DNA of 64,000 nt from Anaerotignum sp. MB30-C6 (GTDB lineage Bacteria; Bacillota; Clostridia; Lachnospirales; Anaerotignaceae), in the NCBI RefSeq assembly GCF_030908465.1, contig NZ_CP133078.1, forward strand, positions 2,604,001-2,668,000. Reading direction: 5' to 3'. A model generated the notes under the pieces. The model searched no databases, had not been told where the DNA came from, and saw only the letters and a list, made by a program, of their open reading frames with translations. Position numbers and translations under genes: made by a program. Below, in pieces: positions 35,930 through 44,849 of this stretch (position 1 is the first letter of the stretch; each line of letters opens with the position of its first letter).

Positions 35930-36529
35930 TTATGAAATAAAACCAAATCCACTAAAGGGGTATAGACGGAACACAGTCTGTCCAACCAAGTCTTTTTTTT
36001 CGATTGCACCGATAGACATTTTACGGCTATCTGAGCTGCCATTTCGGTTGTCTCCCATTACAAAATAGCTTTTTTCTGGCACTACAAAAGGATATTCTAT
36101 ATCACCCTTTGTCATCATCGGTTCCCCCAGAAAAGGTTCTTCTATCAATTCATCATTCACATAAAGATAGTATTCTACATTCTCACTATCCCCATTCCAA
36201 ACAATATCAATTTCATCCCCAGGCAAGCCAATGACACGTTTAATAATGTTCTCTTCCTGTCCATCGGGGTTCAAGCGACAAATGACAACGTCACCTTTCT
36301 TAGGCGTTCCTATGGAAGTTGCCAATTTATTGATAAACACCAGGTCTCCATGATGAAAGTTTGGCTCCATAGAGGAACCTTTTACATATACCGTTCCCAA
36401 TACAAAGGTACGAAGAACAAAAACCAAAGCTACCAATAAAATCAACTGAAGCCACATAGGGATATCCTTCTTCTTTTTAGACTTACTTTCCCTTGCTTCT
36501 TGCTCACTTTGTTCCTGTGTCTGTTCCAT
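35930..36529 (-). CDS. lepB: Signal peptidase I
   Basis: Type I signal peptidase cleaves Sec and Tat signal peptides at the outer membrane face. The 199-residue protein has a charged cytosolic N-terminus (about 22 residues), one membrane helix (MWLQLILLVALVFVLRTF), the catalytic Ser53 in GSSMEP and Lys97 in NIIKRVIGLPGD, and the box MGDNRNGSSDSR. ATG 36529 follows GGAGGGTG. This is the usual short Gram-positive form. Confidence 0.96.
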   Translation of the reverse strand: MEQTQEQSEQEARESKSKKKKDIPMWLQLILLVALVFVLRTFVLGTVYVKGSSMEPNFHHGDLVFINKLATSIGTPKKGDVVICRLNPDGQEENIIKRVIGLPGDEIDIVWNGDSENVEYYLYVNDELIEEPFLGEPMMTKGDIEYPFVVPEKSYFVMGDNRNGSSDSRKMSIGAIEKKDLVGQTVFRLYPFSGFGFIS

Positions 36530-36658
36530 TTACCAATCACCCTCCTCACACTGCCTTTGGAAAAAAAACGAAAGCCAGCTTCCCTTGACCCTTTGTTTTC
36601 ATATTTTCCATCCCAGTTTTTTTCGTAAAAAGCAAATCCATCTGCCTTGCCTCTTACG

Positions 36659-36690
36659 AAAAAAACCTCGATGAAACAATTCCACCGAGG
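36659..36690 (-). terminator. Terminator after rplS
   Basis: CCTCGGTG/CATCGAGG (eight pairs, one G-U) with seven T following on the minus strand. Confidence 0.85.
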
Positions 36691-36699
36691 CCACTTTTC

Positions 36700-37044
36700 T
36701 TATCTCAATACTTCTTTAACTTTTGCTGCTTTACCAACTTTGTCTCTCAAGTAGAAAAGTTTCGCACGTCTTACAATACCACGTCTTGCAACCTCAATAC
36801 GGTCAATTCTAGGGGAGTGTAAAGGCCATGTTCTTTCCACACCAACGCCAGAAGCAATACGTCTAACTGTAAAAGTTTCTCTGATGCCGCCGCCCTGTCT
36901 TTTAATAACAACGCCTTCGAACATCTGAAGTCTTTCTCTGGTGCCTTCTACTACTTTCGCATAAACGCGAACTGTATCACCAACATTAAAAGGAGTTACT
37001 TCGCTTTTCAACTGTTCTTTTTCCAGTTCTCTAATGATATCCAT
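36700..37044 (-). CDS. rplS: 50S ribosomal protein L19
   Basis: L19 lies at the 30S-50S interface. The 114-residue protein starts [11 protein letters not shown] and contains [39 protein letters not shown] and a C-terminal [14 protein letters not shown]. The frame is open further upstream, but ATG 37044 has AAGGAGG at the right distance and fits the family. It is monocistronic between its own promoter and terminator, with a candidate L19 leader. Confidence 0.97.
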   Translation of the reverse strand: MDIIRELEKEQLKSEVTPFNVGDTVRVYAKVVEGTRERLQMFEGVVIKRQGGGIRETFTVRRIASGVGVERTWPLHSPRIDRIEVARRGIVRRAKLFYLRDKVGKAAKVKEVLR

Positions 37045-37049
37045 TTTAT

Positions 37050-37119
37050 TTCCTCCTTCCTTCAAAGATGTTCTTAATGCCATCCCTTTGATGCATCATC
37101 GGACCATCCGTAATCACAA
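37050..37119 (-). promoter_or_regulatory. Candidate ribosomal L19 leader
   Basis: The minus-strand leader contains ATTACGGATGGTCCG, GGGATGG and GGCATTAAGAACATC in order, as I recall for Bacillota L19 leaders. The assignment comes from memory of the pattern and needs a covariance-model match. Confidence 0.5.
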
Positions 37120-37125
37120 TTCAGA

Positions 37126-37154
37126 ATTATAACATATCTAAAATAAGTGTGCAA
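37126..37154 (-). promoter_or_regulatory. Promoter of rplS
   Basis: TTGCAC (37149-37154) and TATAAT (37126-37131) are 17 bases apart on the minus strand, with an extended TG before the -10 box. Confidence 0.8.
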
Positions 37155-37201
37155 GCACTTTTATAGGATTTCCCAATATTTCTACGTATTTTTTACACCA
37201 G

Positions 37202-38140
37202 CTACATCCAGATGCGGCTAATTGTAATGCAAACAGGTACAGTCGCCATGGAAAAGGCGGTGGTGAGCATAACCATTTTAGAAGAAACCTCTACACCCGT
37301 GCCATATCTGCCTACAATCATTGGTACAATTGCCGCCGATGGCAGGGACATTGCAATAAAGTAAACGGTTTTCACCATAGGCTCCACGGGAATAAAGAAA
37401 ATAAAAGCAAAGGCAAAAAGAGGCATAACAATCATTTTAATCAGGCTTGCTTCTAAGGATTCCCGATCCTTCATTAAATATCTCAGGCCGCTATTTCCAG
37501 TTAAGGCGCCTATGTAAATGAGGGAAAGAGGCGTTGAAACACTACCTAGAGATCGAATAAATTCTTGCACAAAGTCTGGAATATAGGCCATAAGCCCAAT
37601 AACTGATGCAAAAAGACCCAATAAGATAGATGAAATGTTGGGATTGATGGCACCCTTTACTATGGTTTTAACCATCGTCCCCACACTTTCCCCTTGAACA
37701 CCTTTTATTATGTATAACCCAACACTCCAAAGATATAAATTTAGCCCTAAAACGCTGGCAGACATATATACCACCGCTTCCTCACCAAAAAACATCATGG
37801 CAATGGGAAAGCCAATAAACGCATTGTTTACAGATACCGCTGTTACTTCAAGCATATTGAGGTGGTTCTCATTAAACTTACGAAAACGATAATAAAGTCG
37901 AATGATTCGCCCAAACATCAACATACTGATAAACTGCAGTCCTGCAACGGTGGCAAAGTTTATCAGCATATCCCTCTCCACTTTTGTATTGGCTAAGCTA
38001 GTAAATAATAAAGCAGGAATGGTAAAGAAAAGAACAATATTTCCAACGCCAACTGTCATCTCATTATTTAGGAATTTTTTTCTGCTGCAAACATACCCCA
38101 CCGCCATCAAACCAAATAACACAAAAAATTGACCAAACAT
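37202..38140 (-). CDS. AEC family transporter
   Basis: The 312-residue membrane protein has about ten helices and the Auxin Efflux Carrier fold, with the family features VNNAFIGFPIAMMFFG in the middle of the first half and LPSAAIVPMIVGRYG near the end. Bacterial members export small organic acids such as malate or malonate; the substrate here is unknown. The frame is open to 38182, but ATG 38140 has AAAGGAG six bases upstream. It stands alone between rplS and apt. Confidence 0.88.
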   Translation of the reverse strand: MFGQFFVLFGLMAVGYVCSRKKFLNNEMTVGVGNIVLFFTIPALLFTSLANTKVERDMLINFATVAGLQFISMLMFGRIIRLYYRFRKFNENHLNMLEVTAVSVNNAFIGFPIAMMFFGEEAVVYMSASVLGLNLYLWSVGLYIIKGVQGESVGTMVKTIVKGAINPNISSILLGLFASVIGLMAYIPDFVQEFIRSLGSVSTPLSLIYIGALTGNSGLRYLMKDRESLEASLIKMIVMPLFAFAFIFFIPVEPMVKTVYFIAMSLPSAAIVPMIVGRYGTGVEVSSKMVMLTTAFSMATVPVCITISRIWM

Positions 38141-38293
38141 ATTTTTCTCCTTTGTATGATTTCGCTCTGTTTTTCCCCTCAAATGCTATAAAAAATGCTT
38201 CTTTTCACATCTTAGCAAATATCTTGATACTTTACAACAAATACCCAAATAAGGGTACTTTCTATTCTCCCTCTGCCAGTTTCTTTATCTAAC

Positions 38294-38335
38294 AAAAAAA
38301 GCGCCATCCCATTTTTGGGGGAATAGCACTTTTTT
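38294..38335 (-). terminator. Terminator after apt
   Basis: A long stem, AAAAAAGTGCTATTCCC with GGGATGGCGCTTTTTT (several G-U pairs), followed by T on the minus strand. Confidence 0.8.
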
Positions 38336-38353
38336 ATTTCATAAAACCCAACT

Positions 38354-38866
38354 TTAATAGTGAATCACTGTTTCAACTTTGTACCCATCCAGTACATCTC
38401 TACCCTTTAAGAAATCCAACTCGATTAAGAAATTTAGGGAAACCACTTCTGCGCCAATCTCTTCAACCATTTCCACAAGGGCCTTTGCCGTGCCGCCCGT
38501 TGCCAAAAGGTCATCCACAATTACAACCTTCTGCCCTGGTTGCACCGCATCCTTATGCATTTCAATAGTGGATGTGCCGTACTCTAAGGAATATTCTTTA
38601 CTTACAACCTCTGCGGGCAATTTTCCTTTTTTCCGAATGGGAATAAAGCCTTTTTTTAAGTTATATGCAATAGGCATACCAAAAATAAAACCTCTGGACT
38701 CAGGCCCCAAAATTAAGTCAAATTCCAGACCTTCCAATTTTTTCTGCATCTGATCTACCGCTTCTACCAAACCATCTGCGTCCTTAAGCAGGGTAGTAAT
38801 ATCCCGAAATATAACGCCTGTTTCAGGATAATCGGGAATAGATCTGATTTTATCTTTCAATTCCAT
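38354..38866 (-). CDS. apt: Adenine phosphoribosyltransferase
   Basis: Apt converts adenine and PRPP to AMP in purine salvage. The 170-residue protein contains the start ELKDKIRSIPDYPETGVIF, the PRPP-binding VVIVDDLLATGGTAKA and the adenine-type LGPESRGFIFG. ATG 38866 has AAGGAGG upstream. It lies 13 bases behind recJ and so shares its transcript. In many clostridia the recJ-apt-rel order is conserved; here rel is in another unit about 8 kb away. Confidence 0.97.
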   Translation of the reverse strand: MELKDKIRSIPDYPETGVIFRDITTLLKDADGLVEAVDQMQKKLEGLEFDLILGPESRGFIFGMPIAYNLKKGFIPIRKKGKLPAEVVSKEYSLEYGTSTIEMHKDAVQPGQKVVIVDDLLATGGTAKALVEMVEEIGAEVVSLNFLIELDFLKGRDVLDGYKVETVIHY

Positions 38867-38879
38867 TTGATGTTCCTCC

Positions 38880-40655
38880 TTATTTAGAAAGCCTAAAGTC
38901 TTTTATCATTAATTGCACAGAACTTCTACCGTTATATGTATTGATTTCTATGCTATAAACAAAGTCAAATTTTCCAGGTATTTTTCCACCGCTCATCATT
39001 TTAACACATTCTTCTTGGGGATACAATTCTTTTAGTAAATTCAGCATCCCGTTGTATCCATCAAAGGATAGGGCACTAAAACGCATCCCACTTTTCTCCT
39101 GGGATATGGTCATACGAAAAATGTCCTTATTTTTCCCAATTAGGTCCACCCTATCCACGGAAACGCCTTTGGAACCAAATAAGGGAGAGGGGTTTTCTTT
39201 TCCAAAGGGTGCTAACATTTTCAACTCTTTTGCCAACTCAAGATTGATTTCCGAAAATTTAAGTTGCTTTTCTAAACGCAAAACAGGTGTCATTTCTTCT
39301 TCTGTTAGCTGATAACTATCGTTTAGCCTTTGTCTCAAAATGGTTATATTTTCTTTGGGCAGAGAAAGCCCTGCCGCCATAGCATGTCCGCCGAAACGGC
39401 TAAATAGCTCCTTGCAAGCAAATAAGGCCTGAAATAAGTTATATCCTTCAATGCTCCTACCTGAACCTTTTGCTCCTTCTTCCCCAGAAGTGATTAAAAT
39501 GACAGGACGATAGTACCGTTCCTTTATTCTGCCTGCAACAATCCCCGCAATGCTTTCATGGGTGTCCTCATCATACAAAACAAGGACGTTCTCTTTATGT
39601 AAATGATCCTTCTCGATTAACTCTATTGCCCGCTCTGCCGCCTGAAGTGTTAGACTTTTGCGTTCTTCGTTCAGGTTAATTAATGCCTTTGCAATTGCCC
39701 TTGCTTTTGCCTCATCTGTTTCACAAAAAAGCTCCACCGCTTTACGGCCGCTTTCTAGACGCCCAGTGGCATTGATACAAGGGCCAATGATAAATCCCAA
39801 ATGATACTCCGTAGTAGGCTTATCCCCGATTCCCGTTTCTTCCAGCAAAACACGTAAACCGATATTTGTTGTTTTTTGTATTTCTCTTAAGCCCCAACGA
39901 ACCATGATTCTGTTTTCATCTAATAAATCTACGATATCACAAACCGTTGCAATAGCACCGAAACATAAAAACTCTTTTTCTAAGCTTTCATCCTTTACTT
40001 CAAATACCTGCAATAGTGTCATAGCGAATTTATATGCTATGCCCCCTGCACAAAGCATGGGAAAGGGGTAGTTGCACTTCCTTTGTTTTGGGTCAATCAC
40101 TGCATCGGCAACGGGGAGGATATCCTTCTTTTCTCCATCCACTTCTAAAAAACCTGGCTCATGATGGTCCAAAATTACAACACTCATGCCTAACTCCTTG
40201 GCTCTTTTGCACTCCTCCAAAGCAGCTATGCCATTATCGCAAGTGAATAGTACATTCACGCCTTCTTTTGCCAATTGCTCGATTGCGTCAAGGTTAAGAC
40301 CATAGCCTTCCTTTTGCCTATGGGGTACATAGTAAACTGCATCTCCACCGCACCTTAAAATTCCCCGATAGAGGATGGTGGTACTCATAACCCCATCCAC
40401 ATCATAGTCACCATAAACAGCAATTTTTCTTCCTGTTTTAATGGCCTGTCCAATTAGGTCTATTGCCAAAGCCATGTCCTTCATCAAGTAAGGATCTCTT
40501 AAATCTTCCATTGTGCCATATATAAAATCCCAAGCCTTTTGCCGCTGTCCAAGGCCTCTGTTGGCAAGTACACAAGCAACAGCTTCCTTAACTCCCAGCT
40601 CCCTAGCCATGGTAGAAGTATCTATTTTAGATCTTTTTAGTAACCATCGTTTCAT
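38880..40655 (-). CDS. recJ: Single-stranded-DNA exonuclease RecJ
   Basis: RecJ degrades single-stranded DNA 5' to 3' in recombination and repair. The 591-residue protein has the DHH phosphoesterase motifs (AVYGDYDVDGVMST, then FTCDNGI, then VVILDHHEPG and AVIDPK), the DHHA1 segment RFGGHAMAAGLSL, and a C-terminal OB-like domain. It is the shorter, E. coli-like length rather than the longer Bacillus form. A TTG at 40673 is in frame, but ATG 40655 after GAAGGAG is more likely. Confidence 0.95.
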   Translation of the reverse strand: MKRWLLKRSKIDTSTMARELGVKEAVACVLANRGLGQRQKAWDFIYGTMEDLRDPYLMKDMALAIDLIGQAIKTGRKIAVYGDYDVDGVMSTTILYRGILRCGGDAVYYVPHRQKEGYGLNLDAIEQLAKEGVNVLFTCDNGIAALEECKRAKELGMSVVILDHHEPGFLEVDGEKKDILPVADAVIDPKQRKCNYPFPMLCAGGIAYKFAMTLLQVFEVKDESLEKEFLCFGAIATVCDIVDLLDENRIMVRWGLREIQKTTNIGLRVLLEETGIGDKPTTEYHLGFIIGPCINATGRLESGRKAVELFCETDEAKARAIAKALINLNEERKSLTLQAAERAIELIEKDHLHKENVLVLYDEDTHESIAGIVAGRIKERYYRPVILITSGEEGAKGSGRSIEGYNLFQALFACKELFSRFGGHAMAAGLSLPKENITILRQRLNDSYQLTEEEMTPVLRLEKQLKFSEINLELAKELKMLAPFGKENPSPLFGSKGVSVDRVDLIGKNKDIFRMTISQEKSGMRFSALSFDGYNGMLNLLKELYPQEECVKMMSGGKIPGKFDFVYSIEINTYNGRSSVQLMIKDFRLSK

Positions 40656-40680
40656 CTGTAACAACTCCTTCAACCTTTCT

Positions 40681-40689
40681 ATTATAGCA
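40681..40689 (-). promoter_or_regulatory. Extended -10 promoter for recJ-apt
   Basis: TGCTATAAT on the minus strand about 25 bases before the recJ start codon; no good -35 box is evident. Confidence 0.5.
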
Positions 40690-40845
40690 TAAAAGATAAG
40701 GAAAGGAACAAGGAATCCCCTGCATCAATATAAACGAACAAAAGCTTAACCCTTAAAAAAGAGAGACCTCAAACTTTCATACTTTTTCAAATTCCATGGA
40801 TGGAGTGTCCCTTCTTCCCAACAGATAAAGTTAACCCTTTTCCAA

Positions 40846-40878
40846 TAAAAAAAGCAGCAAGGATTTTTTCCCTGCTGC
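40846..40878 (-). terminator. Terminator after secF
   Basis: GCAGCAGGGA/TCCTTGCTGC with a 5-base loop, followed by seven or eight T on the minus strand. Confidence 0.9.
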
Positions 40879-40884
40879 ATAGAA

Positions 40885-41760
40885 TTATTTTTCATTTTTC
40901 GGTAATAACGAAAACCAAACGGAACCGGAAATACAAATAGAGGAATATGCGCCCACAACGATACCTACCATCATTGGGAGGGCAAATTCTTTAATAGACT
41001 GCACACCGATTACATAAATGGCACCTACGGTAAAGAACGTGGTAATGGACGTATTAATGGATCTTGCTAAAGTCTGACCAATACTCTTGTTGATTTTTTC
41101 CATGGTTTCATGTGTTGAAAATTTATCGTGGTTTTCACGGATACGGTCAAAAATTACAATTGTAGCATTTACCGAGTAACCTAAAATTGTTAATAACACA
41201 GCAATAAATGAATTATTCACTGGGATACGGAAAATCGCATATGCCGCTATAACCACCAAAACATCATGAACCAAGGCAATAATTGCACTGCTACCCGCCC
41301 GAACGTCTTTAAAACGAATAGAGATATAGATTAACATTGCTAAACACGCAAGTAGCGATGCTTTAATCGCCGCCATTTGCATCTCCGCACTTACTGTACC
41401 GCTTACGTCTGAAGTCGTTTTAACATCTGATAAAGGGAACTCCCCTTTTATGGCATCTGCCAACTGCCCTCTTGTTGCGCTGTCAATGGACTGCATCTTT
41501 ACTACAAACTCATTTGTGCCGATGACATCCTGGATCTGAGGACTTTTTTGTCCTGTAACGTTATAAATTATTTCGGCCAGTTTTTCATGGTCATAATCCT
41601 CGCCCATATCAATTTCCATGGAAGTACCACCTGTAAACTCCACGTCCCAATTCAGCATACCATTACCCTTACTGCCGTGATAAAACATTGCCGCTATTCC
41701 AATGAAAATCAAAATTAAGGAAAAGGCAAAATATTTCTTTCTATTCTCAATTATTCTCAT
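40885..41760 (-). CDS. secF: Protein translocase subunit SecF
   Basis: SecF, with SecD, uses the proton or sodium gradient to complete secretion through SecYEG. The 291-residue protein has six helices; after the first, the periplasm-side motif VEFTGGTSMEI is followed by the second group of helices with SIRFKDVRAGSSAIIALVHD and GYSVNATIVIFDRIREN. A GTG nine bases upstream lies in the AAGGAGGTG site, so ATG 41760 is used. It follows secD by 13 bases. Confidence 0.96.
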   Translation of the reverse strand: MRIIENRKKYFAFSLILIFIGIAAMFYHGSKGNGMLNWDVEFTGGTSMEIDMGEDYDHEKLAEIIYNVTGQKSPQIQDVIGTNEFVVKMQSIDSATRGQLADAIKGEFPLSDVKTTSDVSGTVSAEMQMAAIKASLLACLAMLIYISIRFKDVRAGSSAIIALVHDVLVVIAAYAIFRIPVNNSFIAVLLTILGYSVNATIVIFDRIRENHDKFSTHETMEKINKSIGQTLARSINTSITTFFTVGAIYVIGVQSIKEFALPMMVGIVVGAYSSICISGSVWFSLLPKNEK

Positions 41761-41773
41761 CTTTGCCACCTCC

Positions 41774-43012
41774 TTACTTTACTCGAAACCCATAGTTTTT
41801 TGGGTTATGAAATCCTGCTTTTATCATGCCATTTACAATGACTCTTGTCACAACCAATGCGGTGAACATAGAAATAATGATACCAATCATAAGTGTGGTG
41901 GCAAAGCCTTTAATCGTACCTGAGCCTAAAAAGAATAATACAACCGCTGCAATTAATGTGGTTACATTACCATCAACAATGGCGGGCAAAGCCCTTGAAA
42001 AGCCGGTCTTTACAGCTGAACGTAGTGTTTTACCAATAATCAGCTCTTCTTTAATACGTTCAAATATTACAACGTTCGCATCCACCGCCATACCAATGGA
42101 GAGGATAATACCCGCAATACCAGGAAGGGTTAACGTAACGTTAAACAAACTTAAAACGATTAAATCCAATGCAATATAAATAATTAACGCCCAGTCCGCC
42201 GCAAAGCCTAATAGTCTGTATGCGCAAACCATATATGCAAGCACTAGCCCAATGCCTACCAAGCCCGCTAAAACACCTGTAGAGAGGGCATCTGCCCCCA
42301 ACCTTGCCCCAACATTGTTCATTTGTATTACATTTAAGTTGAAGGGTAAAGATCCAGCACGAATCAACGCCGCCAAATTTTCCGCACTCTCCCCAGTAAA
42401 TTGACCAGAAATCATAGCATGTCCATCGGTAATTTTTGACTGTACGACGGGCGCACTAATCACTTCTTCATCCATAACAATGCCAATGGTTCTACCAATA
42501 TTTTCTTCTGTTGCCTTGGCAAACTTTTCTTTCCCCTCGTCGTTGAATTCCAAAGAAACATAGGGGATAGAGGGTGCATTCTTGGAGGTTGCCCCAACTT
42601 GCTTTGTCGCATTTTTTATCATATCGCCGGTGAGCAGTACATTGCCCGCCTCATCTACAAAGGCTAGCTGTGCTGTCTGCCCAATCTCCTGAATCGCTTC
42701 CTCTGCATCATCTACACCTGGAATCTGTACACGGATGCGATTTGTACCTTCTTTAGCCGCTTCTGCTTCTGTCCAGCCATTCCAATCCAAACGGCCTTGT
42801 AGCAAAGAAATCGCCGCTGCCATTTCTTCATCGGTAACATTTTCCTTGTCAGCCTGATACAAAATATCAACACCACCGCTTAAATCCAGACCTTGCTTAA
42901 TATCGTTGATACTCAGCTGCTTGTCCTGCCCAAATCCATAATAGGTTATTGCGCTTAGTCCTAATGCCATGATTAGCATAATGAATAGCATTAGTCTTCC
43001 CTTTGTTTTCAT
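41774..43012 (-). CDS. secD: Protein translocase subunit SecD
   Basis: The 412-residue SecD has one N-terminal helix, an extracytoplasmic P1 region (KQGLDLSGGVDILYQ, then RIRVQIPGV) and a block of five helices with AVDANVVIFERIKEEL. It is of the short type found in clostridia that keep secD and secF as two genes, unlike the fused SecDF of Bacillus. The frame extends to 43057, but ATG 43012 has AGGAGGG upstream. Confidence 0.96.
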   Translation of the reverse strand: MKTKGRLMLFIMLIMALGLSAITYYGFGQDKQLSINDIKQGLDLSGGVDILYQADKENVTDEEMAAAISLLQGRLDWNGWTEAEAAKEGTNRIRVQIPGVDDAEEAIQEIGQTAQLAFVDEAGNVLLTGDMIKNATKQVGATSKNAPSIPYVSLEFNDEGKEKFAKATEENIGRTIGIVMDEEVISAPVVQSKITDGHAMISGQFTGESAENLAALIRAGSLPFNLNVIQMNNVGARLGADALSTGVLAGLVGIGLVLAYMVCAYRLLGFAADWALIIYIALDLIVLSLFNVTLTLPGIAGIILSIGMAVDANVVIFERIKEELIIGKTLRSAVKTGFSRALPAIVDGNVTTLIAAVVLFFLGSGTIKGFATTLMIGIIISMFTALVVTRVIVNGMIKAGFHNPKNYGFRVK

Positions 43013-43055
43013 CCTGTTTCCCTCCTGAAATCTTTGTGCCTCCGAGTTTTTGCAC

Positions 43056-43099
43056 AAAAGAAAGGCGGTTCTCCTTTTTTAAAAAGGAGAAACCAGCCT
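43056..43099 (-). terminator. Hairpin between the TIGR04086 gene and secD
   Basis: GGCTGGTTTCTCCTTTTT pairs with AAAAAAGGAGAACCGCC and is followed by TTTCTTTT on the minus strand. It either ends the TIGR04086 transcript or attenuates entry into secDF. Confidence 0.75.
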
Positions 43100-43206
43100 A
43101 TTTCGCACTTATTTAGAAAGTCAGCCATTTCTATTTTTTGATAGAAAAATTGTATACTCTCTTAGCAGTCAGTATATCACACTGAGTAGATTTTTCAAGT
43201 ATTTTT

Positions 43207-43641
43207 TCACTTTTTCCCATTAACACCCAGTATTCCACCAATGCCGCCGCCAGCCAAGGAAACGATTAAAGTCATTATTTTTGACATACCCAAAGTAAAG
43301 GTATCGCTTGCCAAACCCGTCACAACAAAGAGGATTAATGTGTACAAAAGACCCGCTGCCAGCCCCATAAGCATGCCTTTTTTCTTACGACATTTTGCCC
43401 AATCGTACCCAGCCACTGCCGAAGAAAGAGCAGTACATACCAACGCAACCATAGGCAGACTTTGTTCGGAAATATTTGTGTATGTAAGCACAAGCCCATA
43501 TGCAATAAAGAAAATACAAGTAATGGCATATGCAATAGCCATACCTTTCACCATACAAATCCAGCTTTGCCCACTTTGCTTTTCCATGCTTTCTCTTTTT
43601 TTCTGTATTTTTTTCTTACTCTCCTTCTTTTTCTTTTCCAA
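43207..43641 (-). CDS. TIGR04086 family membrane protein
   Basis: This is a 144-residue protein with a Lys-rich N-terminus (about 20 residues) and four hydrophobic helices, ending GGGIGGILGV. Length, topology and position next to secDF fit the TIGR04086 family of clostridial membrane proteins, which has no known function. The start at 43641 is a TTG, six bases after AGAGGA; ATG 43587 is an alternative that would remove the charged tail. Confidence 0.75.
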   Translation of the reverse strand: MEKKKKESKKKIQKKRESMEKQSGQSWICMVKGMAIAYAITCIFFIAYGLVLTYTNISEQSLPMVALVCTALSSAVAGYDWAKCRKKKGMLMGLAAGLLYTLILFVVTGLASDTFTLGMSKIMTLIVSLAGGGIGGILGVNGKK

Positions 43642-43794
43642 AAATATCCTCTCCCAGTTAGCTTTGGTTTATTTTATGGGAGAAGCTTAACAAATATGAT
43701 ACAAACTTGGTATTCTGTTGTCTGAATAGCACATCCCAAATCTTTAATTTATTTTTCATCTTTCATAATTTCGAAGACCTTGTTTTCCCTTTTA

Positions 43795-43803
43795 TGGTAT
43801 ACT
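43795..43803 (+). promoter_or_regulatory. Extended -10 promoter for the PHP gene
   Basis: TGGTATACT on the plus strand, about 22 bases before the start codon. Confidence 0.5.
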
Positions 43804-43824
43804 TATAGGAAAGGAGGAAGGAAT

Positions 43825-44709
43825 ATGGAAAAAATCAATGTAATTGACTTGCATACCCACTCTTATTGTTCCGACGGCACTTTCTCGCCTGAAGATCTTA
43901 TTATTTTGGCAAAAAAACAAGGGCTTTCCGCCATTGCCCTAACGGACCACGATACCATTGAAGGGCTTGAGGCGTTCCTTCTGGCTGGAAAAAAACATGG
44001 TATAGAAGCCATCCCCGGAATTGAGTTGGGCGCCGAATGCCCTTTCTTTCATCAGCCTGAGCTACATATTGTGGGCTTAGGCATTGATCCAAAGGCCCCC
44101 ATTTTGGCAGAACAAATGGAGATTATGGGACAAAACCGCATGAATAGAAACATCCAAATGATAGCTCAATTAACACAAATTGGTCTGCCAATCACCATAG
44201 AGGAAGTCATGGAAAATGCTGGGGGTGAAATCATAACACGTGCCCATTTTGCAAACGTCCTTTTGAAAAAAGGCTATATTTACACCCGAGAAGAAGCATT
44301 TACAAAGTACCTCTCCCCAGGGCTCCCTGGTTACGTCCCGAAAGCCCTATTGACACCCACCCAATGTATTCAAACCATCCATCTTGCAGGAGGCATAAGT
44401 ATTCTTGCTCATCCTACACTCTATAACCTTGCCCACGATCAGTTGGACTTTCTATGCAAAGAACTGGCCTTAATGGGCTTAGATGGAATAGAGTGCTTTT
44501 ATTCCACTTATACCCGTTCCCAAAGAAAAAACATGATGAAGTTCGCAAAGAAATATGGTCTTTTCCCTTCAGGGGGTAGCGATTTTCATGGAGCTAATAA
44601 GCCCTTAATTCGTTTGGGCACTGGTAGAGGTAACTTGGCTATTCCCTTCACTGTATGGCAGGATATGCAAGAAGCAATCAAAGAAATCAGAAACAGTAAT
44701 CATGCTTAG
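43825..44709 (+). CDS. PHP domain phosphoesterase
   Basis: The 294-residue protein belongs to the PHP group related to E. coli TrpH/YciV (RNase AM), which hydrolyses nucleoside 3',5'-bisphosphates and short 5'-phosphorylated RNA. Metal motifs are visible: DLHTHSYCSDGTFSP at the start, LTDHDTIEG, PGIELG, TRAHFANVL, AHPTLY and the final GGSDFHG. The frame is open to 43780, but ATG 43825 has AAAGGAGG upstream. It stands alone on the plus strand. Interestingly, adenosine 3',5'-bisphosphate is also a product of the CoA-type NUDIX enzyme of this window. Confidence 0.85.
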   Translation: MEKINVIDLHTHSYCSDGTFSPEDLIILAKKQGLSAIALTDHDTIEGLEAFLLAGKKHGIEAIPGIELGAECPFFHQPELHIVGLGIDPKAPILAEQMEIMGQNRMNRNIQMIAQLTQIGLPITIEEVMENAGGEIITRAHFANVLLKKGYIYTREEAFTKYLSPGLPGYVPKALLTPTQCIQTIHLAGGISILAHPTLYNLAHDQLDFLCKELALMGLDGIECFYSTYTRSQRKNMMKFAKKYGLFPSGGSDFHGANKPLIRLGTGRGNLAIPFTVWQDMQEAIKEIRNSNHA

Positions 44710-44791
44710 TATTTCATAAGAACTTGCCTTGCTTTATCAACAAACAATTAGAATAACTGCTTTATTATAATACTAAGTAAATTTTATGAAC

Positions 44792-44825
44792 AAAAAAGGG
44801 CAACATCATTTCTGATGTCGCCCCT
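44792..44825 (-). terminator. Terminator after the stalk-domain lipoprotein gene
   Basis: GGGCGACATCA/TGATGTTGCCC with a short loop, followed by TTTTTTG on the minus strand. Confidence 0.85.
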
Positions 44826-44849
44826 TAATTTTAATTCTTGTTTGTCTTC